16,480 nucleotides of DNA from Candidatus Altimarinota bacterium (GTDB lineage Bacteria; Patescibacteriota; Gracilibacteria; UBA1369; LOWO2-01-FULL-3): the NCBI GenBank assembly GCA_029939035.1, contig JAOZTS010000012.1, forward strand, positions 1-16,480. The letters are read 5' to 3'. The notes beneath the pieces were generated by a model. That model was not told where the DNA came from, did no database searches, and saw only the letters and a program-made list of their open reading frames with translations. The translations under genes and the position numbers were made by a program. Positions 8,422-16,085 of this stretch are shown here, one piece after another (the first letter of the stretch is position 1; each line of letters begins with the position of its first letter).

Positions 8422-9513
8422 TTAGTTTATATTTGGCCTATCTAAAACAGAAGGTTCTATTTTCCCTCCTGCATCTCCGTCAGTTATTTTGTAGACATCT
8501 TTGTCTATCTTTTTAAATTCTTTGTATGCTGTGTTGTACATATTCACGGTGGTTCCGAGATTGTTGCCCATCTTTTGCATGTATGTGTCGTAACTTCCTA
8601 AGTGCTTACCCAAATCCCCCACTCTCTTTACGATGTCCTTCACTGACTCTTCCATTTTTAATGCTTTTAGGCCTTGGAGTACAGTTTGAAGATATGCAAA
8701 GAATGAAGTTGGAGAGACTATAATCACGTGTTTACTAAATGCGTATTCCATCAGATCATTAGCGTTTGTTTTTATAGCACCAATTTTGTAGATGAGCAGG
8801 TTATAGTAAACCCCCTCGGCAGGAATGAACATAAAAGCGAAGTCTGTAGTGTTTTCACTTTCTCTAATATATTTCGAAGTCTCATCAATTCTGTTTTTAA
8901 TGTCCAATTTGAATTCTTTTTCGAGCCTTTCTCGTTTATCAGAGTCATTTTCCTCCATGATCTTGTTGTATTTCTCGAGGGAGAACTTTGCATCAATTGG
9001 TATTATCTTGTCCTTGAAGAAAACAGCTGCATCAACTATCTCGCCGTTTGAAAATTTGTACTGCATTTTGTACTGATTTGGCTGAAGGACGTGACCAAGT
9101 AGTGTTTCTAGAAAATACTCACCCAGGATCCCCCTTTGTTTTGGATTTTTTAGAATATTCTCGAGACTTTGCATTTGTTCTGAGAAATTTAGGACTTGTT
9201 TATTAGTTTCGTCTAGCTTTGTGAGTTTTTGGGTGACCTCTGATATCAGTTTAGAACTTTGTGAGAATTGTTTTTGAATTGTTTGTGAAGAAACCTCGAG
9301 GCCCTTCGAAAGTCTTTCTTGGATAACGTCTAGTCGTTGTTGTACCTCTTTGCGGTTTTCGGTTCCACTTTCGCGCATTTCTTTGCGTAGGGCTTCAATG
9401 TACTCGAAAACCAGCTTTTGATCGTCAGGTTGCTTTAGATCCCTAAGCTTGTAAATGATGAAGGCCATCCCTAGAAGTACACCAGCTCCGACTATAAATA
9501 GTAAATTTTCCAT
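8422..9513 (-). CDS. rmuC: RmuC family protein (membrane-tethered DNA recombination protein)
   Basis: RmuC homologues limit rearrangements at inverted repeats in E. coli and contain a restriction-endonuclease-like core; the biochemical activity is not well settled. The 363 residues begin with a membrane segment (about 3-20), followed by a long charged coiled-coil region (about 30-122). The RmuC core starts at KQRGILGEYFLETLLG (125-140, with G131-E132) and continues with D161 in VDAAVFF, PIDAKFSLEKY (172-182, D174-A-K176), and FAFMFIPAEGVYYNLL (225-240). That D...DxK order fits the PD-(D/E)XK-like fold. It is the first gene of a leftward group with the CARDB and GDPD-like genes. The ATG has no Shine-Dalgarno site; a TATATT six bases upstream suggests a possibly leaderless message. 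Confidence 0.92.
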   Translation of the reverse strand: MENLLFIVGAGVLLGMAFIIYKLRDLKQPDDQKLVFEYIEALRKEMRESGTENRKEVQQRLDVIQERLSKGLEVSSQTIQKQFSQSSKLISEVTQKLTKLDETNKQVLNFSEQMQSLENILKNPKQRGILGEYFLETLLGHVLQPNQYKMQYKFSNGEIVDAAVFFKDKIIPIDAKFSLEKYNKIMEENDSDKRERLEKEFKLDIKNRIDETSKYIRESENTTDFAFMFIPAEGVYYNLLIYKIGAIKTNANDLMEYAFSKHVIIVSPTSFFAYLQTVLQGLKALKMEESVKDIVKRVGDLGKHLGSYDTYMQKMGNNLGTTVNMYNTAYKEFKKIDKDVYKITDGDAGGKIEPSVLDRPNIN

Positions 9514-9593
9514 ATGGGTAATATATACTGTTTTTCTTTACAATAAAACATTTTTTCCGTAGACTATTTTTGTTTTTTACTTAGGAATCATAT
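9514..9593. promoter_or_regulatory. Divergent intergenic region between rmuC and infB
   Basis: This 80-base AT-rich spacer must hold promoters for both directions. For infB, TTTACA (9537-9542) and TAGACT (9560-9565) are 17 bases apart, with five of six and four of six consensus matches, predicting a start near 9572. AGGA at 9583-9586 lies seven bases before the infB ATG and is the clearest Shine-Dalgarno site in the window. For rmuC on the minus strand, TATATT (9525 down to 9520) is six bases from the ATG, so the predicted first transcribed base is about the start codon itself; no good -35 accompanies it. Confidence 0.45.
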
Positions 9594-11705
9594 ATGTCGA
9601 CAAAACTTGCAGACCTAGCGGAAAAATTAAAAATTCCAGTCAAAGATTTGAAGGAAAAAATTACTTCCCTAGGTTTTGATATAACTCCGCGTGCTCGTGT
9701 CATAGAAGATGACGTTGCTGAGCTAGTTTTGGACGAGCTTAAATCTAAGAAAGAAGAGGAAACAAAAGGGCCAGAGGATGTTGCTGAGATATATGACGAA
9801 ATAATTGCAGAGGAGCGTGAGCGTGAAATAGTTAAGAGTCAGAGGAAGCAAAAAGCCGGAAAAACTGATACGAAAAAGTCTGATGTAAAAGTGAATAGGG
9901 AGGAAAAGGTAGAAATCGACACAAGCAAACCTATAGAGATCCCTGAATCTATTACTGTAAAGGAATTTGGCGAAAAAACTGGCATAAAGATTGCAAAGAT
10001 TATTGGTGAACTGATGAAAAATGGGATTTTGGCAAACATTAACCAGCAAATTGATTTTGATACTGCACAGATTATTGCGGATGATATGAATGTCAAAATT
10101 AAGAGAAAAAGATCAGTAGCTGGCGTCGAAGAATTAATGGCAGGTGACATTTCAAAGCTATTGCAGGTGGATGACCCTTCAGATTTGAAAGAAAGGCCAC
10201 CGGTTGTAGTTGTAATGGGACATGTTGATCATGGTAAAACTAAATTATTGGATTCAATTCGTGAAACTGATGTTGTGGCTGGAGAATCAGGTGGAATCAC
10301 GCAACACATTGGTGCTTATCAAGTAGAAAAGAAGGGGAAGTTAATTACATTCCTCGACACTCCGGGTCATGAAGCTTTTACATCTATGAGGGCTCGTGGT
10401 GCAAAGGCCACAGATATAGCGATATTGGTAGTAGCTGCTGACGAAGGTGTTAAGCCTCAAACCATTGAGGCTATAAATCACGCGAGAGAGGCAGGAGTTC
10501 CAATCATTGTTGCTATTAATAAAATGGATAAGCCAAATGCTAACCCAGATAAGGTAAAAGGTGAATTGGCTGAGCACGACCTTCAACCAGAAGACTGGGG
10601 TGGAAAGACTGTAATGGTTCCGGTTTCAGCATTGAGAGGAGATGGGATTGATACTTTGCTAGAAATGGTACTTTTGACTGCTGAGATGGAGGATCTAAAA
10701 GCAAATCCAGATAGAGAAGCAGTTGGTACAGTAATCGAAGCTCATTTGGACTCAAATCTAGGGCCGGTAGCTACCATATTGATCAACACTGGAACGCTGA
10801 AGATAATGAATAATGTGATTGTTGGACAGACATATGGACGAATTAAGTTAATGAGAGATCACAATGGAAAACCTTTACGAATAGCTGGACCATCATCCCC
10901 TGCCCTAATTGCAGGATTGGCCAAGACTCCAAAGAGTGGTGACATCTTGCAAGTAGTCGCGAACGAGAAAATTGCAAAACAGAGGTCTGAAGAAGTCATA
11001 CTGCAAACAAAACAGGAATCTGAGGAAAAAATGTCAGGAATGGATACGGTTATTTCGACAGTTAAATCAGAGAAGATCTTGAGACTTGTCGTAAAAGCGG
11101 ACACAAAAGGCTCATTAGAGGCCATTAAGCAATCAGTAGCTAAAATTAAGGATGAAGAGGTAGCTGTAAAAATAATTCACAGTGGTGTTGGAAGTGTAAA
11201 CAAATCAGATGTTATGATGGCGGCAGCAAGTGGTGGAATAGTAGCTGCATTCCATACTGATTTCGATTCACCTTATGTTGATAAAACAGCGGACCGTGAA
11301 GGTGTTGAGGTGAAAAAATACACTGTCATCTATGCTCTTCTTGAGGATATAAAGAAAATTCTTTCTGGGTTGTTAGATGCAGAAATAGTGAGAAAAGTCC
11401 TTGGACGCGCGCAGATTAAGCAGATTTTCCTTACTAAAAAGAAGGAAATGATCATTGGAGGTAAGGTATTGAGCGGTAAATTGCAAAACAAAGCTAAATT
11501 CGATATCCTTCGTGGTAAGGATGAAGAGGGCGAGGATAAAGTCGCTGGTGAGGGTCGGATAACGTCACTAAGAAAAGTTGATAAAGAGGTAAAGGAGATT
11601 GGAGAAGGAAACGATTGCGGTATGAAGGTAAATAGTGACATTCCAATTGAGGAAGGTGATATTTTCGAAGTGTATATTGAAGAAGAAAAACACAGAACAT
11701 TATAA
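9594..11705 (+). CDS. infB: Translation initiation factor IF-2
   Basis: GTPase that brings initiator fMet-tRNA to the 30S subunit and promotes subunit joining. The 703 residues start with an IF2_N helix domain (about 2-50), a charged linker (50-115) and a second IF2_N-like unit (about 115-170). The G domain follows: G1 GHVDHGKT (209-216), G2 near GGITQHIG (233-240), G3 DTPGH (255-259), G4 NKMD (309-312) and G5 SAL (345-347). Domain II includes the LDSNLGPVATILINTGTL stretch, and the IF-2-specific domains III and IV continue to the end, with LGRAQIKQIF (603-612) and CGMKV (675-679). The start is set by AGGA seven bases upstream and a canonical IF2_N beginning. It heads a rightward operon with proS 10 bases downstream. 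The length is typical of a compact bacterial IF-2. Confidence 0.97.
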   Translation: MSTKLADLAEKLKIPVKDLKEKITSLGFDITPRARVIEDDVAELVLDELKSKKEEETKGPEDVAEIYDEIIAEEREREIVKSQRKQKAGKTDTKKSDVKVNREEKVEIDTSKPIEIPESITVKEFGEKTGIKIAKIIGELMKNGILANINQQIDFDTAQIIADDMNVKIKRKRSVAGVEELMAGDISKLLQVDDPSDLKERPPVVVVMGHVDHGKTKLLDSIRETDVVAGESGGITQHIGAYQVEKKGKLITFLDTPGHEAFTSMRARGAKATDIAILVVAADEGVKPQTIEAINHAREAGVPIIVAINKMDKPNANPDKVKGELAEHDLQPEDWGGKTVMVPVSALRGDGIDTLLEMVLLTAEMEDLKANPDREAVGTVIEAHLDSNLGPVATILINTGTLKIMNNVIVGQTYGRIKLMRDHNGKPLRIAGPSSPALIAGLAKTPKSGDILQVVANEKIAKQRSEEVILQTKQESEEKMSGMDTVISTVKSEKILRLVVKADTKGSLEAIKQSVAKIKDEEVAVKIIHSGVGSVNKSDVMMAAASGGIVAAFHTDFDSPYVDKTADREGVEVKKYTVIYALLEDIKKILSGLLDAEIVRKVLGRAQIKQIFLTKKKEMIIGGKVLSGKLQNKAKFDILRGKDEEGEDKVAGEGRITSLRKVDKEVKEIGEGNDCGMKVNSDIPIEEGDIFEVYIEEEKHRTL

Positions 11706-11715
11706 AAATACAAAC

Positions 11716-13425
11716 ATGCTTTATAGTAAACTTTTTGGAAGGACAAGACACAATCCTCCATGCGATGCGGATAGTGTAAACGCTAAGTTTTTAACTCAGG
11801 CTGGATTTATTGAAAAGCTAGCAGCTGGAATTTATAATCTATTGCCGCTTGGGTTTAGAGTATTTGATAAAATTAACAACATTATCGAGGAGGAGATGAA
11901 TGCTGTGGAAGGGCAAAGGCTTTTGATGCCAGCCCTACATCCAATTGATATTTGGAAAACTACCGGTCGTGATAAAACGATGGACGAGATTTTGTACAGA
12001 ACACATGCTTCTGGAGACAAAGAATTTGTCTTTGGCCCAAGTCATGAAGAAGCTGTGACTCCCCTAGCTGCAAAGTATATTAATTCTTATAAGGATTTAC
12101 CTTTGAGTGTTTATCAAATTCAGACAAAGTTCAGAGACGAGCCACGTGCCAAGTCTGGGCTACTTCGAGGACGTGAATTTGGCATGAAGGACATGTACAG
12201 TTTTCATACTTCTGAGGAGGATTTGGATGAATACTATGAGCGTGTGAAGCAGGCTTATCTGAATGTATATGAAAGATGTAATTTGAAGGCACATGTTATT
12301 GAAGCATCAGGTGGACCTTTTACTGATAAATTCTCTCACGAGTTCTCAGTTGAGAGCGAGGTGGGCGAAGATACAATTATTGTTTGTGAAAAATGTGGGA
12401 TTGCTCAAAATCTTGAAATTGCTGAGGGAAAAGTTGCCGATCCCGATGACAAAGAAGAAAAAGAGTTACCTATGGAACTTGTGGAAATCGAGCGAGGATT
12501 TACTGTTGCTGATAATGCAAAAGCTCATGGTGTACCTGAACACAAAATATTGAAAAGTGTTGTGTACAGTGTAGAAGACGAAGGTCTTATCGCGGTTGTA
12601 ATTCGAGGAGATCTAAATGTAAGCGATGTAAAGCTGGAAAATTATCTAAAAAAACGACTAAGACCGGCGGATCCTAAAGTTTTGAAGGAAATGGGTCTGG
12701 TTCAGGGTTATATTTCGCCAGTAAATATGCCTGAGGGTGTGAATATTTCATTTATTGGTGATCATTCAATCAAAAATGTAAAAAACTTTGTAACTGGAGC
12801 AAATGAACATGCGAAGGATTACAAAAATGTAAATATGGCTAGAGACTTCGTAGTTAAGGACTTCACTGATCTTGTGGAAGTTAAGAGTGGTTTCGCCTGC
12901 GCAAAATGTGAAAAGCCTTTGAAGGAAATGCATGCCGTTGAAGTTGGTAATATATTTCAATTGGGTACTAGGTATAGTGAGGCTTTTTCTCTCAACTACA
13001 CAGACAAAGATGGAAAATCAAAGCCATGCGTTATGGGTTGTTATGGAATTGGAAATACCCGTTTGATGGGTACAGCTGTAGAGGTTTTCCATGATGAGAA
13101 AGGAATCATTTGGCCAACAAATATTGCTCCTTATCATGTACATATAGTTTCTTTAGGTAAAGACGATGCTGTGAAGGATGGAGCCGAGAAATTGTATACA
13201 GATCTGCAGAAATCAGGAGTAGAAGTTTTATATGATGACAGAGATGTTAGTCCTGGTGTAAAGCTAAACGACGCTGATTTGATTGGAATTCCGCTACGAT
13301 TAGTTGTGAGCAATAGAACTTTGGAGAAGGACGGAGTGGAGTGGAAGGAACGAGCTAGTGATAAGGCATCAGATGTTAAACTTTCTGAACTTAGTGACAA
13401 AGTAAAAAAATTCTTAAGCAAATAA
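11716..13425 (+). CDS. proS: Prolyl-tRNA synthetase, bacterial type with editing domain
   Basis: Class II aminoacyl-tRNA synthetase that charges tRNA-Pro. The 569 residues match the long bacterial form. The start at MLYSKLFGRT aligns with the usual beginning of the family; the frame is open further upstream, into the end of infB, but that extension has no family resemblance. Motif 2 is FRDEPRAKSGLLRGREFGMKD (139-159). The INS (YbaK-like) editing domain, which removes mischarged alanine, spans about 230-400 with K280 in ILKSVVY and a GANEH loop (361-365). Two CxxC pairs flank it (C224/C227 and C395/C398). Motif 3 is GCYGIGNTRL (441-450), where GVSRL is more usual, and an anticodon-binding domain ends the protein. 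No Shine-Dalgarno site precedes the ATG, so reinitiation after infB is likely. Confidence 0.97.
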   Translation: MLYSKLFGRTRHNPPCDADSVNAKFLTQAGFIEKLAAGIYNLLPLGFRVFDKINNIIEEEMNAVEGQRLLMPALHPIDIWKTTGRDKTMDEILYRTHASGDKEFVFGPSHEEAVTPLAAKYINSYKDLPLSVYQIQTKFRDEPRAKSGLLRGREFGMKDMYSFHTSEEDLDEYYERVKQAYLNVYERCNLKAHVIEASGGPFTDKFSHEFSVESEVGEDTIIVCEKCGIAQNLEIAEGKVADPDDKEEKELPMELVEIERGFTVADNAKAHGVPEHKILKSVVYSVEDEGLIAVVIRGDLNVSDVKLENYLKKRLRPADPKVLKEMGLVQGYISPVNMPEGVNISFIGDHSIKNVKNFVTGANEHAKDYKNVNMARDFVVKDFTDLVEVKSGFACAKCEKPLKEMHAVEVGNIFQLGTRYSEAFSLNYTDKDGKSKPCVMGCYGIGNTRLMGTAVEVFHDEKGIIWPTNIAPYHVHIVSLGKDDAVKDGAEKLYTDLQKSGVEVLYDDRDVSPGVKLNDADLIGIPLRLVVSNRTLEKDGVEWKERASDKASDVKLSELSDKVKKFLSK

Positions 13426-13426
13426 C

Positions 13427-14329
13427 TTGAAAGTACTTCTTTTTGGCAAGCTAGGAATGCTTGGTTCGCAAATGTTAAAAGCTCTTTCAGGGAGAGAAGA
13501 TTTTGAAATGTATGCTTTCGACAAAAACGACTTCGATATTTCAGATAAAAATGCCTTAAGTGAAGCTCTTAAAAGAATTTCACCTAATTTTGTTATAAAT
13601 TGTGCAGCTTATACAGCCGTAGATGATTGCGAAAAGGAAAGAGACGTCGCTATGAGGGTGAATGGGGAGGCCCCTGGTGCTATTGCTGCTGTATGCAAAG
13701 AAGAAGGTGCAGTACTTTTACATATCAGTACTGATTATGTTTTTGATGGAGAGAATTCTGATGGATATAAAGAAGATGATTCTACGTCCCCGGTAAATGC
13801 GTATGGTGAATCAAAATTGCTTGGAGAGAAATTGGTGGCTGAAAATATGGACGATTATTATATAGTGAGATCTTCTTGGCTTTATGGAACAAATGGGCAA
13901 AACTTTGTAGATACAATGCTTCGTCTGGCTGAAACTAAATCGGAGCTGAATGTTGTAGACGATCAGATTGGATCCCCTACTTATTCCAAGGATTTATGTG
14001 AAGAAGTCATTAGGTGTTTTCTTTCCCCATATGTTGCTGACTTACCCGAGCAACATGAAAGAATGCTGAATACCAATGATTACTCAGAAAAAAAGCTTCC
14101 TTTCGGTATTTATCATCTGACAAATACTGAACACACGAGCTGGTGTGGTTTTGCAAAAGAAATATTCAGGTTAAAAGATTTGAATGTTGAGGTTAATGCA
14201 GTTACTTCAGAGGAGTTCCAACGTCCTGCCAAACGACCTCACTGTTCTATTCTCAAAAACACAAAATTTGATTGCAAAATGAGATCTTGGAAAGACGCTC
14301 TGGAGGCTTATTTGAAATTAACTACTTGA
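13427..14329 (+). CDS. rmlD: dTDP-4-dehydrorhamnose reductase
   Basis: NAD(P)H-dependent reductase expected to make dTDP-L-rhamnose from dTDP-4-keto-L-rhamnose, the last step of the pathway, for cell-surface polysaccharide. It is an extended short-chain dehydrogenase of 300 residues, the usual length: G7xxG10xxG13 nucleotide-binding loop, NCAAYTAVDDCE (58-69), STDYVFDG (101-108), Y126xxxK130 active site, RSSWLYG (148-154), DDQIGSPT (178-185), and the family ending RPAKRPHCSILKN (266-278). The start is TTG: the first later ATG would cut into the nucleotide-binding loop. That TTG lies one base after the proS stop, so translation is probably coupled. It ends in tandem TGA TAA stops. The upstream steps rmlB and rmlC are not in the window. 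Confidence 0.93.
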   Translation: MKVLLFGKLGMLGSQMLKALSGREDFEMYAFDKNDFDISDKNALSEALKRISPNFVINCAAYTAVDDCEKERDVAMRVNGEAPGAIAAVCKEEGAVLLHISTDYVFDGENSDGYKEDDSTSPVNAYGESKLLGEKLVAENMDDYYIVRSSWLYGTNGQNFVDTMLRLAETKSELNVVDDQIGSPTYSKDLCEEVIRCFLSPYVADLPEQHERMLNTNDYSEKKLPFGIYHLTNTEHTSWCGFAKEIFRLKDLNVEVNAVTSEEFQRPAKRPHCSILKNTKFDCKMRSWKDALEAYLKLTT

Positions 14330-14356
14330 TAAAACCGGTGTTTTACTGTTTAATAT
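14326..14356 (+). promoter_or_regulatory. Possible weak promoter upstream of rmlA
   Basis: TTGATA (14326-14331) is 17 bases from TTTAAT (14349-14354), each with five of six matches to consensus, giving a start near 14361. Another pair, TTTACT (14342-14347) and TAAGAT (14364-14369), is 16 bases apart and weaker. Either could boost rmlA separately from the infB-proS-rmlD message. In AT-rich DNA such pairs arise by chance, so this is tentative. No terminator is evident after rmlD. Confidence 0.3.
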
Positions 14357-14374
14357 CGCTGTTTAAGATTTTAT

Positions 14375-15190
14375 ATGAAAGGAATAATACTAGCTGGGGG
14401 AACAGGAAGTAGACTATCGCCTCTGACCAAGGTCACAAACAAGCATCTTTTGCCTGTGTTTAATAAACCAATGATTTATTATCCACTTTATTCACTGAAA
14501 GAGGCAGGAATTGATAATGTTTTAATTGTTTCTGGAAAGGGCCATGCAGGTGATTTCTTGGAGCTTCTAGGTTCTGGTGTCCAATTGGGTATGAAACTCT
14601 CATATGAGGTCCAGGAAGAGGCTGGAGGGATAGCTCAGGCACTTGGGCTGGCAGAACAATTTGCAAACAATGAAAAGGTTGTAGTTATTTTGGGAGATAA
14701 TATTTTTGAGGATAGTATTGCTGAGGCTGCGAGAGAATTTTCAGCTCAACCTCGTGGAGCCAGAGTGTTTTTGAAAAAAGTTCAAAGGCCAGAATCTTAT
14801 GGAGTTGCAGAGCTTGATGGAGACCAAATTGTATCAATTGTAGAAAAGCCGGAAAATCCTAAATCAGATATGGCAGTTACCGGTGTATATATGTATGATC
14901 CTCAAGTTTTTGATGTTGTTAAAAGCTTGAATCCATCAAATCGTAATGAATTGGAGATCACGGATGTAAATAATTACTATTTGGAACAAGGGACGCTGAA
15001 ATACAGTACTCTTGATGGATTTTGGGGAGATGGAGGCGAATCCTTTGAAAGTCTGCACGATGCTTCTACATTAATCAGAGGTAGTCATTTGGCTCAGGTC
15101 CCAAAGGATTTATCAATTTTGGATCGAAAACAAGCAGGTATTAACAATGAGAATGAAAAATATTCTAGTGTCGGGCTCAATAGCCTATGA
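14375..15190 (+). CDS. rmlA: Glucose-1-phosphate thymidylyltransferase
   Basis: Nucleotidyltransferase that makes dTDP-glucose from glucose 1-phosphate and dTTP, the first step of dTDP-L-rhamnose synthesis. The 271 residues show the signature GGTGSRLSPLT (8-18), K23-H24-LLPVFNKPMIYYPL, YEVQEEAGGIAQAL (77-90), GDN (107-109), EKPENPKS (157-164), and TGVYMYDPQVF (169-179). LEITDVNNYYL (193-203) is also typical. It is about 20 residues shorter than E. coli RmlA, with a modified C-terminal part. The W-x-D-x-G motif near 217-221 is followed by GESFESL, one residue longer than the usual spacing. No Shine-Dalgarno site precedes the ATG. The end overlaps the next gene by 44 bases. A related sugar nucleotidyltransferase with another sugar or nucleotide is possible, but rmlD next door supports RmlA. 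Confidence 0.9.
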   Translation: MKGIILAGGTGSRLSPLTKVTNKHLLPVFNKPMIYYPLYSLKEAGIDNVLIVSGKGHAGDFLELLGSGVQLGMKLSYEVQEEAGGIAQALGLAEQFANNEKVVVILGDNIFEDSIAEAAREFSAQPRGARVFLKKVQRPESYGVAELDGDQIVSIVEKPENPKSDMAVTGVYMYDPQVFDVVKSLNPSNRNELEITDVNNYYLEQGTLKYSTLDGFWGDGGESFESLHDASTLIRGSHLAQVPKDLSILDRKQAGINNENEKYSSVGLNSL

Positions 15191-16085
15191 TCATATAATG
15201 TTCTATAAGGGGCGATTCAAGGATTCATTGATTCCTGAGGAACTTGAAAATCTGAGTGTTTCCTTTTTGGCTGATTCAAGAGAAACCTTTTATGGAGGAT
15301 GTGCGCCAAATATCGCGTACACTTTGAATCTTTTGGGCGAAAAGCCTCTAATTCTTGGTGTAGCCGGAAATGATTTTGAAGAGTACAAAAACTGGCTGAT
15401 TAGTAATCATATTTCAACTGAGTACATACAAATCGATGATGCCAATCCCACAGCCGCAGCTTATATTCTGGCAGATAAAACACATAATCAGATTTCTATC
15501 TTCTCGCCTGGCGCATCTAGTTCTCTAGAACTTTGCAGAGATTTGTCATGCTGTGATCTTAATACAGTTGATTTCGCGGTATTGGCTCCAAATGTCCCAG
15601 ACAAAATGCTTACAATTGCAGAGAATTTAATTAGAAGTAAAATCCCTTTTGTTTTTGATCCAGGCCAAGCAATACCAGCATTATCAAAGGAGTATCTGGC
15701 AATCATAATAGAAGGATGCGTAGGCATTCTCGCAAATGAATACGAGACGAGTCTCCTTGAGGAAAAAATGAGGATGAATTTCGACCAAATAGCAAAATGG
15801 GCGGGCTTTTATGTAGAGACGCTCGGGAAAAATGGATGCACAGTTTTTGAGGGAAACAACCAGGTAGATATTCCGGCTGTTGGTGGCCTGCAGGTCGTTG
15901 ACGTAACAGGTTGCGGAGATGCTTTCAGATCAGGATTTTTACATGGTTATATTAATGACAAATCTCTCAAGGAGTCATGCGAAATGGCATGCACAGCAGC
16001 TTCTTTTGTTGTTGGAAAAAGTGGAACTCAAATCCATCACTTCACCAAGGAAGAGTTCGATTCTAGATTAAAAGAATTTTACTAA
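15147..16085 (+). CDS. PfkB-family carbohydrate/nucleoside kinase (adenosine-kinase-like)
   Basis: Ribokinase/PfkB-fold kinase of 312 residues. It has ILVSGSIAYD at the N-terminus, the first PfkB signature FYGGCAPNIAYTLNLLG (48-64), DPG (171-173), NEYE (197-200), and the second signature VDVTGCGDAFRSGF (251-264), where D258 is the expected catalytic base. The common form of that motif is DTTGAGDAF, so A is replaced by C here. The closest resemblance I recognise is to the archaeal, mycobacterial and CPR group called adenosine kinase or sugar kinase. The substrate cannot be read from the sequence. The ATG at 15147 has AGG eight bases upstream; an ATG at 15153 is also possible. It lies in a different frame from rmlA and overlaps its last 44 bases, so expression is probably coupled. 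Its 3' end overlaps a convergent gene by 23 bases. Confidence 0.87.
   Translation: MRMKNILVSGSIAYDHIMFYKGRFKDSLIPEELENLSVSFLADSRETFYGGCAPNIAYTLNLLGEKPLILGVAGNDFEEYKNWLISNHISTEYIQIDDANPTAAAYILADKTHNQISIFSPGASSSLELCRDLSCCDLNTVDFAVLAPNVPDKMLTIAENLIRSKIPFVFDPGQAIPALSKEYLAIIIEGCVGILANEYETSLLEEKMRMNFDQIAKWAGFYVETLGKNGCTVFEGNNQVDIPAVGGLQVVDVTGCGDAFRSGFLHGYINDKSLKESCEMACTAASFVVGKSGTQIHHFTKEEFDSRLKEFY

Noticed and set aside
11635..11715. Extended N-terminus of ProRS overlapping the end of infB
   Set aside because: The extra 27 residues are the infB 3' end read in another frame; family homology begins at the ATG at 11716.
14331..14344. AAAAC-CGGT-GTTTT as a terminator after rmlD
   Set aside because: The stem is only five mostly A-T pairs and is not followed by a clean T-run.
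14327..15190. UGA read as glycine, as in Gracilibacteria and SR1
   Set aside because: rmlD and rmlA end at TGA with proper family lengths, and no in-frame TGA occurs in clpC, the helicase, infB or proS.
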